A stretch of DNA of 64,000 bases, taken from CBDBBY01 sp965205055 (GTDB taxonomy: Bacteria; Pseudomonadota; Alphaproteobacteria; Rhodobacterales; Rhodobacteraceae). The stretch's first letter is position 1. Each line of letters opens with the position of its first letter. The notes under the pieces were generated by a model that was not told where the DNA came from, ran no database searches, and was given only the letters and a program-made list of their open reading frames with translations. The stretch lies in contig OZ242030.1 in assembly GCA_965205055.1 (NCBI GenBank), positions 2,170,001-2,234,000 of the forward strand. Reading direction: 5' to 3'. Position numbers and translations under genes: made by a program. Positions 9,430-18,157 of this stretch are shown here, one piece after another.

Positions 9430-9764
9430 TACAGCCGTCCTCCGACGGGCACCTTTTCGTCCGGACCGACGAGAACCACTTCGCCGTCGCTGTCGGGCAC
9501 GCCGACGACAAGGACTTCGGACATGAATTTGCCGATCTGGCGCGGCGGGAAATTCGTGACCGCAAGCACCTGCCTTCCCACAAGACTTTCCGGCTCGTAG
9601 CGACGGACAATCTGGGCCGAGCTGCGCTTCACGCCCAGCTCCTCCCCGAAATCCACCCACAGCTTCACGGCCGGTTTCCTGGCTTCCGGATAGGGTTCGG
9701 CTCTCGTGATTCGTCCGACGCGAATTTCGACTTTCAGAAAATCCTCGATGCCGATTTCAGCCAT
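9426..9764 (-). CDS. csaA: CsaA-like tRNA-binding protein
   Basis: A 112-residue stand-alone OB-fold domain of the EMAPII/tRNA-binding type. CsaA of Bacillus is a homodimeric secretion-related chaperone, and the domain also binds tRNA. The family pattern is clear: DFLKVEIRVGRI at the start, KRSSAQIVRRYEPESLVG in the middle, VLAVTNFPPRQIGKFMSEVLV near residue 70 and a closing PVGGRLY. Its ATG overlaps the end of proC by 8 bp, so the two are co-translated. The ybjN-proC-csaA order is common in alphaproteobacteria. Confidence 0.93.
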   Translation of the reverse strand: MAEIGIEDFLKVEIRVGRITRAEPYPEARKPAVKLWVDFGEELGVKRSSAQIVRRYEPESLVGRQVLAVTNFPPRQIGKFMSEVLVVGVPDSDGEVVLVGPDEKVPVGGRLY

Positions 9765-10581
9765 ACGCGGATCCGAGCTCCCTTCCCCGGTCGGCCGCGG
9801 CCTTGACCGCCTTATTAAGCAATGGCCGAAACCCGGCCTCGTCGTCCATGAGAACCTTCAAAGCCTCCGCAGTCGTGCCTCCCGGCGACGTGACATTCTC
9901 GCGAAGCCGAGCCGGGCCGTCGCCGGACTCCAGCGCCAAGCATCCCGCTCCGGCAACCGTGGCCTTCGCGAGCTTCAATGCCGTCTCCTTCGGCAGGCCT
10001 TCCTGTTCCGCCGCTTCGACAAGCGCTTCAATCAAGTGAAACACATATGCGGGCCCGGAACCGGAAACAGCAGTCACTGCGTCAATCTGCGACTCGTGAT
10101 TCAATCGCACCGTCTCACCGACCGCAGACATCAGGGATTCGGCGACGATCATGTCCGATTCCGCAGCCTCGCTGCCTCCGACGAGCGCGGTAATGCCCAT
10201 TCCGATGGCGGCGGGCGTGTTCGGCATTGCCCGAATGATCCTCGTGCCTTGGCCGAGAGCCGCGGCAAGACCTCCGATCGTGATCCCTGCCGCGATGGAC
10301 AGAAACAGAGTCGTCCCGCCGCCGAGAGGCCTGACGGAGCGCAGCGCTTCCAGCATGATCTGCGGCTTGACGGCAACAACGCAAACGGCCGGCGCATTGG
10401 AGGGGAGTCCGCTGTTCAGCTGCACGCGCTGCGACTTTATCCAATCCGGGGGATTGGGGTCGATCACCGTCGTCGCGCCCGGATCCAGACCTCGCGCCAG
10501 CCAGCGCTGCAGCAGGGCCGTTCCCATCTTGCCGCAACCGAGCAGCACGATCCCCGAGGCATTCAAGTTCTCGAACGGCAT
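9757..10581 (-). CDS. proC: Pyrroline-5-carboxylate reductase
   Basis: Catalyses the last step of proline synthesis, NAD(P)H-dependent reduction of 1-pyrroline-5-carboxylate. The 274-residue protein begins with a Rossmann motif (VLLGCGKMGTALLQRW), has a VVAVKPQ strand near residue 75 and a RAMPNTPA motif near residue 115, and ends with the VSGSGPAYVFHLIEAL and VTSPGGTTAEAL signatures of the dimerisation domain. The ATG at 10581 is preferred over an in-frame TTG at 10596 because GGGAG lies 8 bases before it. It overlaps csaA downstream and follows ybjN after 37 bp. Confidence 0.96.
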   Translation of the reverse strand: MPFENLNASGIVLLGCGKMGTALLQRWLARGLDPGATTVIDPNPPDWIKSQRVQLNSGLPSNAPAVCVVAVKPQIMLEALRSVRPLGGGTTLFLSIAAGITIGGLAAALGQGTRIIRAMPNTPAAIGMGITALVGGSEAAESDMIVAESLMSAVGETVRLNHESQIDAVTAVSGSGPAYVFHLIEALVEAAEQEGLPKETALKLAKATVAGAGCLALESGDGPARLRENVTSPGGTTAEALKVLMDDEAGFRPLLNKAVKAAADRGRELGSAYG

Positions 10582-10618
10582 CGCTGTAACTCCCAAGCTT
10601 GAATCGGCCCTTCCAAAA

Positions 10619-11137
10619 TCACGCTGAGCCGCAGGTTTCCATGAACAGCACGCCCATCGAGTCGTCGGCAGTTCTTTTGCCCAAGTTCACAAGCTGGAAC
10701 ATCGGGAAAAAATTGTCGCAATTCTCGATCGCGTTGTCGATCATTCCCTCAACGCGGGAAATGCTGCTGTCCGAACATTCCGACAATGCGTTGCACCTTC
10801 GGTAGCTCACGCGGCTCTGCTCCCCCGCGTAATAGAACGCTCCCGACCAATTCATGCAGTTCGCTCGGTTCAGCGCCTTCAGGAATTCGGTTTCGCGACC
10901 GTTGCGGAGCTTGATTTTGATCTCGCATTCCAGCCTCAATTCCTCGTCGTCCGGCGACCAGCTGACCGCAAGCGAATAGATCTGCCACTGGCCTTCCGCA
11001 TACAGAACGGCCTTGTTGCGGCTGATGCGGCGCACGTCCCATTTCCTATGTTCGGCATGATTCAAGGCGGCCTCGATCGCCTCGGGACATTCCGACTGAT
11101 CGGAACAGCCTGTCTCTGAATATATGCTCGCCCGCAC
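10619..11137 (-). CDS. YbjN-domain protein
   Basis: A 172-residue YbjN-domain protein, a family with a chaperone-like fold and no settled function in alphaproteobacteria. Family hallmarks are an EAIEAALNHAEHRKWDVRR opening helix, VLYAEGQWQIYSLAVSW strands, and the C-terminal FQLVNLGKRTADDSMGVLFMET. The GTG at 11137 is chosen because AAAGGA lies 7 bases upstream and the family starts near here; the frame is open to an ATG at 11236, which has a poor ribosome-binding site. It leads the proC-csaA-dehydrogenase run. The sequence is more diverged than its neighbours and is rich in Cys (Cys residues in CSDQSEC, ANCMN, RRCN, ENCDN). Confidence 0.85.
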   Translation of the reverse strand: MRASIYSETGCSDQSECPEAIEAALNHAEHRKWDVRRISRNKAVLYAEGQWQIYSLAVSWSPDDEELRLECEIKIKLRNGRETEFLKALNRANCMNWSGAFYYAGEQSRVSYRRCNALSECSDSSISRVEGMIDNAIENCDNFFPMFQLVNLGKRTADDSMGVLFMETCGSA

Positions 11138-11524
11138 TTTTTTGTCCTTTCTGTCGCGGTCCTCAAAAACGAGCCGAGTTATCCACAATTCGGTGGAGTC
11201 CCGTGCTTCTGTTCTATATCTGGTATAATCAAGCATGCATCTTGATGTAAAGATGAATTTGACGATCCGAGGATTTTTTTGTCGACTTGCCGCCGCCCCG
11301 GGACGGCGCCGCGGGAAACGACGGGATTTTTCTGAGAGGCCGTCGGATTTCGCGTTTCAGGCTGCGACCGCCACGAAAATCATAAGTCCGGAACCTGCCG
11401 CAACTCTGTCAGCGGCGGGTCGGCATGGCGCAATACGCCGCCGACCTTTGCGGACGAATGCGCAACATCTCCCGCTGGCTTGCTTTGAAGCGATCGCGCC
11501 TGCCGCATTCGGCGGACGCGCAGT
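11138..11524. other. Intergenic region between ybjN and the UbiK-like gene
   Basis: About 390 bp without a supported gene. It contains the alternative upstream part of the ybjN frame to 11236 and the promoter of the ybjN-proC run. A TATAAT-like hexamer occurs on the plus strand at 11223-11228, but it points away from any convincing gene and I do not call it a promoter. Confidence 0.45.
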
Positions 11525-11986
11525 TCAGCTGCCGCTTTTCTGCGCTGCGTCCGCGTCTTTCCTCAGCTTCAGGATGATTTCTTCGGCTTCGGCTTCAGTG
11601 AAGATGTAGCGCTCGCCGATCTTCGCGACTCCCTCGCGCTTGAAGTGCTCCTGCAATCGACGGAGAGTCCAGCCGATCTCATCGGCGATTTGCTGGGAAC
11701 TCACGCTCTTCGCGGCGTCCGGGTCGGCGGCTCCCTGCGATTGCGCGGCCTTCGATTCCAAATCATCGATTCGGGATCGCAGGGCGTCGTTCTCTTCCTT
11801 GAGCTTCGTCGCCAACGTGCGAATCGCGTCGAATTCCTCTCTGGTCACGAGATTGCGTTCCGCAAGCCAGCGGTCCATCCAGCTGTCGAACATGTTCTCG
11901 GCTTCTTCCTTGGCCCCTTTGGCAACGCCGACCGCATTGTTGAATAGTTTCGAAATGTCGTCGTAGAATTTGTCGCGTGTCTGCAT
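11525..11986 (-). CDS. UbiK/BMFP-family protein with C-terminal extension
   Basis: The first 80 or so residues match the BMFP/UbiK family (KFYDDISKLFNNAVGVAKGAKEE, then a long coiled coil with REEFDAIRTLATKLKEEND). Proteobacterial UbiK is an accessory factor of ubiquinone synthesis that trimerises and associates with the membrane. The family is usually 80-120 residues; this protein has 153. The extra part after an Ala/Asp/Ser linker (about residue 100) contains SSQQIADEIGWTLRRLQEHF and YIFTEAEAEEIILKLRKD, which look like a small helix-turn-helix or winged-helix unit. It is divergent from lgt, its start being 103 bp away. Confidence 0.8.
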   Translation of the reverse strand: MQTRDKFYDDISKLFNNAVGVAKGAKEEAENMFDSWMDRWLAERNLVTREEFDAIRTLATKLKEENDALRSRIDDLESKAAQSQGAADPDAAKSVSSQQIADEIGWTLRRLQEHFKREGVAKIGERYIFTEAEAEEIILKLRKDADAAQKSGS

Positions 11987-12089
11987 TGTTCAACTCGCCG
12001 CTGCTTTCCTTTTGGAATATAGGTTCACGGATGACGAAGTCCAATACCGTCGCGGAAGCGACCTCCCTGAAAGGATCAGGTACCGCGCC

Positions 12090-12983
12090 ATGCTAGCCGC
12101 CATCACGCTTCCATCGTTCAATCCCGAGATATTCTCCATCGAGCTGGGCAATTTCAGGTTCGCCCTCCGCTGGTACGCCATGGCTTACATCGTCGGCTTC
12201 CTGGTCGCCTGGCTCTGGACCGTCTCGCTCATGCGCCGACCGAATCTATGGTCCGAGCGAAATCCGCCGCTGCGTTCCGAAGAACCTGAGAAGCTGTTGT
12301 CATGGGTGATTGTCGGCGTCGTTCTGGGCGGGCGCCTGGGCTACGCATTTTTCTACAACCCCGCATATTACTTCGGCAATCCGCTTGAACTGCTCATGGT
12401 CTGGCGCGGCGGAATGTCTTTCCACGGCGCATGCATCGGCTTGGTCGCGGCGACCTACTTGTTCTGCAGATCGAGCGGCGCGCCGCTATTGAGCGTATCC
12501 GATGTGATCGCCATCACCGTCACGCCCGGCCTCTTTCTCGGCAGGCTGGCGAATTTCGTCAACGGCGAACTTTGGGGCAGACCTTCGGATGCGCCTTGGG
12601 CAGTCATCATCAGCGACGGCCCCGGATCGTTCTGCCCGTCGACCTGGACCGCCGTCTGCGCCCGCCACCCGTCCCAACTTTACGAGGCGGCGCTGGAAGG
12701 CCTTGTCCTCGGCGCTCTGCTCGCTTGGCTCGCATACAGGCGCGGATGGCTTAAAACACCCGGCTTGATCGCCGGAACATTTTTCATCGGCTACGGGGTC
12801 GCCCGCATATTCGTGGAACTCTATCGCGTTCCCGACGCGCAATTCATTTCGGACAACAATCCGGCGGGATTCGCAATCAGGCTGACCGATTCGATCGGCC
12901 TTACGATGGGACAGCTGCTTTCGCTTCCGATGCTTGCCGTCGGCGCGATCTTCATCGCGCTGGCTTTGCGCAATCGGGCATGA
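12090..12983 (+). CDS. lgt: Prolipoprotein diacylglyceryl transferase
   Basis: Inner-membrane enzyme that moves diacylglycerol from phosphatidylglycerol to the lipobox cysteine of prolipoproteins. The 297-residue protein has about seven hydrophobic segments and the conserved motifs RWYAMAYIVGF, GGRLGYAFFYN, GGMSFHGACIG, GRLANFVNGELWGR and RHPSQLYEAALEG. The ATG at 12090 fits the family start; the frame continues upstream to 11970 without similarity. Its stop overlaps the next start as ATGA, and with the methyltransferase and pgeF it forms a tight operon typical of alphaproteobacteria. Confidence 0.96.
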   Translation: MLAAITLPSFNPEIFSIELGNFRFALRWYAMAYIVGFLVAWLWTVSLMRRPNLWSERNPPLRSEEPEKLLSWVIVGVVLGGRLGYAFFYNPAYYFGNPLELLMVWRGGMSFHGACIGLVAATYLFCRSSGAPLLSVSDVIAITVTPGLFLGRLANFVNGELWGRPSDAPWAVIISDGPGSFCPSTWTAVCARHPSQLYEAALEGLVLGALLAWLAYRRGWLKTPGLIAGTFFIGYGVARIFVELYRVPDAQFISDNNPAGFAIRLTDSIGLTMGQLLSLPMLAVGAIFIALALRNRA

Positions 12984-14047
12984 CATCGCTCAAGGAGAGA
13001 ATCGTCAAGCAAATCAGGGGCGGCGGGCCGATATCGCTGGCGGAATACATGGAAATCTGCCTGCTGGATCCAAACTCGGGCTACTACAACGGCAAGACGC
13101 CCGTCGGCGCGGCCGGAGCATTCACCACCGCGCCGGAAATCAGCCAGATGTTCGGCGAGCTCATAGGTCTATTTCTGGCGAATGCGTGGCTTGAACAGGG
13201 AAGCCCTGCGGAGATCGCAATCGTCGAATTGGGTCCTGGACGCGGCACGATGCTGTCGGATTTGCTCAGGGCCTCCGACGCCGCAGTGCCTAGCTTCAGG
13301 CAAGCGGCGGAAATCGTTCTCGTCGAACGAAGCGCCCCGTTGAAGAAGCAGCAAAGCAGGATCCTTGAGCAATACCGGCCGAGATGGGTGGAAAGCATTG
13401 AAGACCTGCCGCGGAAGCCGTTATTCGTCGTCGCCAATGAATTCTTCGACGCGCTGCCGATTCGGCAATTCGAACGAGACGGCAATCGCTGGAGCGAGCG
13501 CTTGGTGGACGAGGAGAACGGATCGCTCGTGTTCGCGCGCTCCGCGCCCGGTACGGTCGGGTTCCTGAGCGGACGGCTGTCCGACACGAGATCCGGAGAC
13601 GTCGTCGAGCATCGCCCGAACGCAAGCGAAATCGCGCGGCGCATAGCAAAGGGGATATCGCAATTCGGCGGCATCGCTTTGGTTCTGGACTATGGCGAAT
13701 GGTCGTCTGTCGGCGACACGTTCCAAGCGGTCGCTTCGCATGAGCCGGCCGACCCGCTGGCCGAGCCGGGCAAGGCCGACCTCACGGCGCATGTGGATTT
13801 CGGCGAATTGGCCGGATCATTCCGAGGCGTGTCGGCGACGCCGCTGACCGCGCAAGGAGTCTTTCTTGAGCGGCTTGGCATAGCGGAACGGGCGAGGTCC
13901 CTCGCGAAATCCCTTTCGGGCGAAGATCTTGAATCGCACATCGCGGCGCACAGGCGTCTGGCGCATCCGGACGAGATGGGAAACCTATTCAAAGCCATCG
14001 CGTTCTATCCAGTGGGCATGAAGCTTCCGGCAGGCTTTTCCGAATGA
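12980..14047 (+). CDS. NDUFAF7/MidA-family SAM-dependent methyltransferase
   Basis: A 355-residue class I methyltransferase of the family whose mitochondrial member NDUFAF7 dimethylates an arginine of complex I subunit NDUFS2. Visible family features are GGPISLAEYMEICLLDPNSGYY at the start, FTTAPEISQMFGELIGLFL, the SAM loop IVELGPGRGTMLSDLLRA near residue 80, VANEFFDALPIRQF near 150, and a GIALVLDYGEW strand. The start overlaps lgt by 4 bp and its end overlaps pgeF by 4 bp. A role in NADH dehydrogenase assembly is inferred from the family. Confidence 0.92.
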   Translation: MTSLKERIVKQIRGGGPISLAEYMEICLLDPNSGYYNGKTPVGAAGAFTTAPEISQMFGELIGLFLANAWLEQGSPAEIAIVELGPGRGTMLSDLLRASDAAVPSFRQAAEIVLVERSAPLKKQQSRILEQYRPRWVESIEDLPRKPLFVVANEFFDALPIRQFERDGNRWSERLVDEENGSLVFARSAPGTVGFLSGRLSDTRSGDVVEHRPNASEIARRIAKGISQFGGIALVLDYGEWSSVGDTFQAVASHEPADPLAEPGKADLTAHVDFGELAGSFRGVSATPLTAQGVFLERLGIAERARSLAKSLSGEDLESHIAAHRRLAHPDEMGNLFKAIAFYPVGMKLPAGFSE

Positions 14048-14811
14048 CGCCGCATTTTTTCCGCAGTTCAAAGCTATCGCCTTTCTCGCACGGATTTTTC
14101 ACGCGCAGGGGCGGAGTGTCGACCGGACCGTTCGCCGAACTGAATTGCGGACAAAAAACAACCGAAAATCCGGCGAATGTCGAAATGAACAAGATGATCG
14201 CCGCCGAAGCGCTTCAAATTGATATTGCCGGGCTCGTCGCAGGAGTGCAGCGACATTCGGCGGACATCGCAGTCATCGGCGGTTCGTTCGACGGAGGGAG
14301 GCTCGAAGTTGACGGCCTCGCCACATCCACGCCGGGAATGGCCGTCTCCGTGCTCACGGCGGATTGCCAGCCCGTGCTGCTGGCGGATCCTCGCGCCAGA
14401 GTCGTCGCGGCCGTGCATGCCGGCTGGAAGGGCGCGTTGAACGGCGTGATCGGCAATGCGGTTTCCGCCATGGAATCGCTGGGAGCGGCGCCCAGCCGAA
14501 TCAACGCGGTGATCGGGCCGTCGATCAGCCGCCCAAAATACGAGGTCGGCGAGGAGTTCAAAGCTGCATTCCTCGACAAGGATTGCTCGTTCGGAAAATT
14601 TTTCGACCGCGACGACGGGCGGTTGCACTTCAATCTTCCGGCGTTCGGACTCGAGATGCTCAGGCGATCCGGCGTAACCAAAGCCGAGTGGACCGGCCAT
14701 TGCACTTACGCCGACCGCATGAATTTTTTTTCCCATCGCCGCAGCACTCACGAGGACGAAACCGAACACGGGCTGCAAATTTCCATAATCGCGCTCAAGA
14801 ACGCCCCGTGA
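14044..14811 (+). CDS. pgeF: Peptidoglycan editing factor (laccase-domain protein)
   Basis: A 255-residue YfiH/PgeF-type protein. The E. coli member hydrolyses misincorporated L-Ser in UDP-MurNAc peptides; relatives show adenosine or laccase activity. Conserved features are FFTRRGGVSTGPFAELNCG near the start, SVLTADCQPVLLADP, the metal-site VHAGWKGALNGV near residue 120, IGPSISRPKYEVG and GHCTYADRMNFFSHRR near the end. It is the third gene of the lgt operon, coupled by a 4-bp overlap. Confidence 0.93.
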   Translation: MTPHFFRSSKLSPFSHGFFTRRGGVSTGPFAELNCGQKTTENPANVEMNKMIAAEALQIDIAGLVAGVQRHSADIAVIGGSFDGGRLEVDGLATSTPGMAVSVLTADCQPVLLADPRARVVAAVHAGWKGALNGVIGNAVSAMESLGAAPSRINAVIGPSISRPKYEVGEEFKAAFLDKDCSFGKFFDRDDGRLHFNLPAFGLEMLRRSGVTKAEWTGHCTYADRMNFFSHRRSTHEDETEHGLQISIIALKNAP

Positions 14812-14947
14812 GCGCCGCGAGCATCCCGGTTTCGGCGGAGCTGGCGACGCTCGGACCATCGAAGCGCAACGGCCGCGCCGCTTACGTCGGCCGCATTCAC
14901 TTTCGCAACGGCGTCCGATTGCCTATACGGCATCCGGCTGGAATTTC

Positions 14948-15904
14948 ATGGATCGCGCCATGCAAGAGACGACTCATACGCGACTTCTGATCATCGGGTC
15001 GGGACCGACAGGCTATACTGCGGCGGTCTACGGCGCGCGCGCAATGCTGGAGCCTTTGCTGATTCAAGGCATTCAACCCGGCGGACAGCTCACGATCACG
15101 ACCGACGTCGAAAATTGGCCGGGCGACGAGCAGGTTCAGGGCCCGGATTTGATGGTCCGCATGGAGAGCCACGCTCGCGAAGCGGGCGCAAAGGTCGTAT
15201 CGGATCACCTCGAATCGCTCGATCTATCATGCCGACCGTTCGTTGCGGTTGGCGACAGCGGCGCGACCTACACTTCCGACGCCCTGATTCTCGCGACCGG
15301 CGCACAAGCGAATTGGCTCGGCCTTCCCTCGGAAGAGGCATTCAAAGGCTTCGGCGTGTCCGCCTGCGCGACTTGCGACGGATTCTTCTTCCGCAACCAA
15401 GAGGTCGTCGTCGTGGGCGGCGGAAATACGGCAGTGGAAGAGGCATTGTTCCTTACGCGATTCGCGAGCAAGGTCACTCTGGTCCACCGCAGGAACCAGC
15501 TGAGAGCCGAAAAAATCTTGCAGACGCGGCTGTTCGCAAATCCGAAAATTCACCTGCTTTGGGACCATGCGGTTGCCGAGATCCACGGCAGCGACGAACC
15601 GAAAGGCGTGACTGGCGCGACTGTAAAGAACAAGGTCACCGGCTCAGAATCCAAAATAGACTGCAGCGGAGTGTTCATCGCAATCGGGCACTCCCCTGCG
15701 TCCGGCCTCGTTTCAGGACAACTGGAGCTTCGAAACGGCGGTTATGTGGTGACTGAGCCCGGAAGTACGCGAACCTCCATCCGCGGCGTCTTCGCCGCAG
15801 GGGACCTCGTTGACGATATCTACCGCCAAGCTGTGACATCCGCAGGAATGGGATGCATGGCGGCGTTGGACGCGGAAAAGTACCTTGCAGAATCGGGCCT
15901 CTGA
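14948..15904 (+). CDS. trxB: Thioredoxin-disulfide reductase
   Basis: NADPH-dependent flavoenzyme that keeps thioredoxin reduced. In 318 residues it has the FAD loop IIGSGPTGYTAAVYGAR, the GGQLTITTDVENWPG segment, the redox pair Cys140-Ala-Thr-Cys143, the NADPH loop VVVGGGNTAVEEA and a C-terminal GVFAAGDLVDD. A second in-frame ATG at 14960 could also serve. It lies 136 bp after pgeF and is probably a separate transcription unit. Length and motifs are standard. Confidence 0.96.
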   Translation: MDRAMQETTHTRLLIIGSGPTGYTAAVYGARAMLEPLLIQGIQPGGQLTITTDVENWPGDEQVQGPDLMVRMESHAREAGAKVVSDHLESLDLSCRPFVAVGDSGATYTSDALILATGAQANWLGLPSEEAFKGFGVSACATCDGFFFRNQEVVVVGGGNTAVEEALFLTRFASKVTLVHRRNQLRAEKILQTRLFANPKIHLLWDHAVAEIHGSDEPKGVTGATVKNKVTGSESKIDCSGVFIAIGHSPASGLVSGQLELRNGGYVVTEPGSTRTSIRGVFAAGDLVDDIYRQAVTSAGMGCMAALDAEKYLAESGL

Positions 15905-16180
15905 AACGCGGCATGCTCCCGTCGCGCCGTCCGAAAGGCGGATCTGAAGGTGCTGCCGCACCGCCGTCGGATAATTTCGTTAGTTTTTGCTGGAACGGCG
16001 CAATCCGGCGCAAAGCAAGAAATTGGGTCGGCAACGCCGAGCGGTCCCATTGGCTGAACTGCAACTGGACCGTGCGGCGATTTCGACATCGAAATCGACC
16101 GACCGGTTCGAGTGACAATATCGGAGGCAGTGCATATAAGGCTGCCGTCCAAATTAACTGATCAAAGAACGGAGAGTTTC

Positions 16181-17098
16181 TTGATAAAGATCTTCGGCCA
16201 CAAGGCGCCGGATGCGGACTCCACTGGGTCGCCGCTGATCTGGGAGTGGTACTTGAACGAACGCAAAGGGAAAGCAGCCTCCGCCAAGCTTCTCGGCGTG
16301 CCGAATACGGAGGCCGCCTTCATGCTTGAACGCTGGGGATTCCAGCAACCCGAGATCATCGCCGACGTCGCCGAAGAGGACTGTGTCGTCGTCGTGGACA
16401 CCAACAACCCCGCCGAACTTCCACCAAGCATCAACAGCTGCAATGTTATCGAAATCATTGACCACCATCTTCTGCAAGGCGGGCTGAAGACGCGGTTTCC
16501 AATCAAGATCACCATGCGTCCATTGGCCTGCACGGCTACCATAATGCACGAATTGATGGGGCCGGACGCGAAGCGCATGCCGGATGGAATCAAGGGCTTG
16601 ATGCTCACTTGCATCCTTTCGGATACGCTGGAATTCCGCTCCCCGACCACAACAGATGTGGACCGCGCCCTTGCGGAGCAACTGGCGTCGTCGCTCGGAC
16701 TTTCCATCCCGGAATACGCAGCGGCGATGTTCGAAGCGAAATCCGACATCTCGGCCTTTTCGGATGCAGAACTGCTCAGGCTCGATTCCAAGCAATACGA
16801 GGCCGGGGGCAAGAAACTTCGCGTATCGGTAATTGAAACGACGAATCCGCCATCGATTCTGGATCGGCGCAGCAGCCTCATGAACAGCATGGACGCAGCG
16901 GCGAAGGAGGATGGATCCGACGCCATATTGCTATTCGTGATCGACATTCTGAATGAAGAAGCCACCCTGCTCGTCCCGAATGATCTGGTTCGCAAGGTTG
17001 CGGAAAAAACTTTTTCAGCCAGGACGGAAAGCGACACGCTCGCACTCCCCGGAGTCGTCAGCCGGAAGAAGCAAATCGTTCCCTACCTCGCAGCATGA
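16181..17098 (+). CDS. ppaC: Manganese-dependent (family II) inorganic pyrophosphatase
   Basis: Hydrolyses pyrophosphate released by biosynthesis. The 305-residue protein has DHH-family metal motifs: FGHKAPDADST at the N-terminus, VVDTNNP near residue 78, the IIDHHLLQGG motif near residue 98, and the C-terminal SRKKQIVPYL that binds substrate. I start it at the TTG at 16181, with GGAG 6 bases before it, because this gives the family N-terminus (LIKIFGHKAPD); an in-frame ATG at 16112 would add 23 unrelated residues and lacks a ribosome-binding site. The HAD gene follows after 27 bp and may be cotranscribed. Confidence 0.93.
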   Translation: MIKIFGHKAPDADSTGSPLIWEWYLNERKGKAASAKLLGVPNTEAAFMLERWGFQQPEIIADVAEEDCVVVVDTNNPAELPPSINSCNVIEIIDHHLLQGGLKTRFPIKITMRPLACTATIMHELMGPDAKRMPDGIKGLMLTCILSDTLEFRSPTTTDVDRALAEQLASSLGLSIPEYAAAMFEAKSDISAFSDAELLRLDSKQYEAGGKKLRVSVIETTNPPSILDRRSSLMNSMDAAAKEDGSDAILLFVIDILNEEATLLVPNDLVRKVAEKTFSARTESDTLALPGVVSRKKQIVPYLAA

Positions 17099-17125
17099 CC
17101 TGCTGATGCCTGCCGCTCGTTGGAC

Positions 17126-18004
17126 ATGACGACGATTATCGAGCGTTTCGAAGAAATCGCCGGACAGTACGACGCAGTCTTCTGCGACGTTTGGGGATGC
17201 GTGCACAACGGCGTCGAGCCGATAGCCTCTGCGGGCGACGCCCTGACCCGATACGCGTCGAGCGGAGGCAAAATCGTCCTGATCACGAATTCTCCTCGTT
17301 CAAGCGAAGCCGTGGAACGCCAGATTGATCGCATAGGGGTGCCCAGATCTGCTTGGCACACGATAACAACCTCCGGCGACGCAGCTCGATACGCTTTGTT
17401 CAGAGGAGACATCGGCCGCGCAGTTTACCATATCGGCCCCGAATCAGGGCTTGAGTTTTTCAAGCCGCTACGGTCGCGAACAGAATTCGCCGAACTGATC
17501 GAACTCGTGCCTCTGAGCGAAGCCGAAGGAATCGTCTGCACGGGGCTCGTGGATGACGAAAACGAATCGCCGGAAGACTATGCTGACCAACTGCAAATTG
17601 CCGTCGAGAAAGGCTTGAAATTTCTTTGCGCGAATCCGGACGTCATCGTGGACCGGGGAGACAAGAGGGTTTTTTGCGCAGGAGCATTGTCGCAAATGTA
17701 CGCCGAGCTCGGCGGCATAACGCTGCTGTTTGGCAAGCCGCGACGCACGATCTACGATCTGGCGAAGGAGCAGCTGTCCGAAATTTCGCCCGGAATCGCC
17801 GACTCGCGAATAATTTGCATCGGCGACGGCATAACGACCGACATTGAAGGTGCGGCGGCGATGGGACTGGACAGCTTGTTCGTCTCGGGAGGTCTTGCGC
17901 GGCACGAAACCGGAACACGATTTCAGCCTGATCCTGCGCTGCTGGGGAAGTTCTTCTCGAACTCCGGCCTCAATCCAACTTATGCCATCGGACAACTCCG
18001 ATAG
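17126..18004 (+). CDS. TIGR01459-family HAD hydrolase
   Basis: A 292-residue class IIA HAD phosphatase. Motif I is FCDVWGCVHNG with the nucleophilic Asp near residue 22; motif II is IVLITNSPR; motif IV is CIGDGITTDIEGAAAMG near the C-terminus. The substrate of this alphaproteobacterial family is unknown. Relatives are normally encoded directly before ribF; here ribF is 3.1 kb downstream, past an A+T-rich island, which suggests an insertion. The ATG at 17126 is preferred over an in-frame TTG at 17120. Confidence 0.9.
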   Translation: MTTIIERFEEIAGQYDAVFCDVWGCVHNGVEPIASAGDALTRYASSGGKIVLITNSPRSSEAVERQIDRIGVPRSAWHTITTSGDAARYALFRGDIGRAVYHIGPESGLEFFKPLRSRTEFAELIELVPLSEAEGIVCTGLVDDENESPEDYADQLQIAVEKGLKFLCANPDVIVDRGDKRVFCAGALSQMYAELGGITLLFGKPRRTIYDLAKEQLSEISPGIADSRIICIGDGITTDIEGAAAMGLDSLFVSGGLARHETGTRFQPDPALLGKFFSNSGLNPTYAIGQLR

Positions 18005-18070
18005 CGATTCATGTCTGCGGAGGCGTCGCATGTCAGGATTTCGCCGCACCGAGCATCAAAAGCTCGATTT

Positions 18071-18113
18071 GCCTGAATCACAAAAACCAGATTCAACCAA
18101 AAATGATTCAGGC
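18071..18113. repeat. Inverted repeat with three GANTC sites
   Basis: GCCTGAATCA at 18071-18080 is exactly complementary to TGATTCAGGC at 18104-18113, with a 23-base loop. The segment has three GANTC sites (the CcrM methylation motif of alphaproteobacteria), one in each arm and one in the loop. It lies about 70 bp after the HAD stop codon and could act as a transcript hairpin or a methylation-sensitive site; there is no U-tract for a classical terminator. Confidence 0.5.
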
Positions 18114-18157
18114 CTCGCGGTCTTCCGCCCACGCCTAACGGCAGCGACGGAGCGGCG

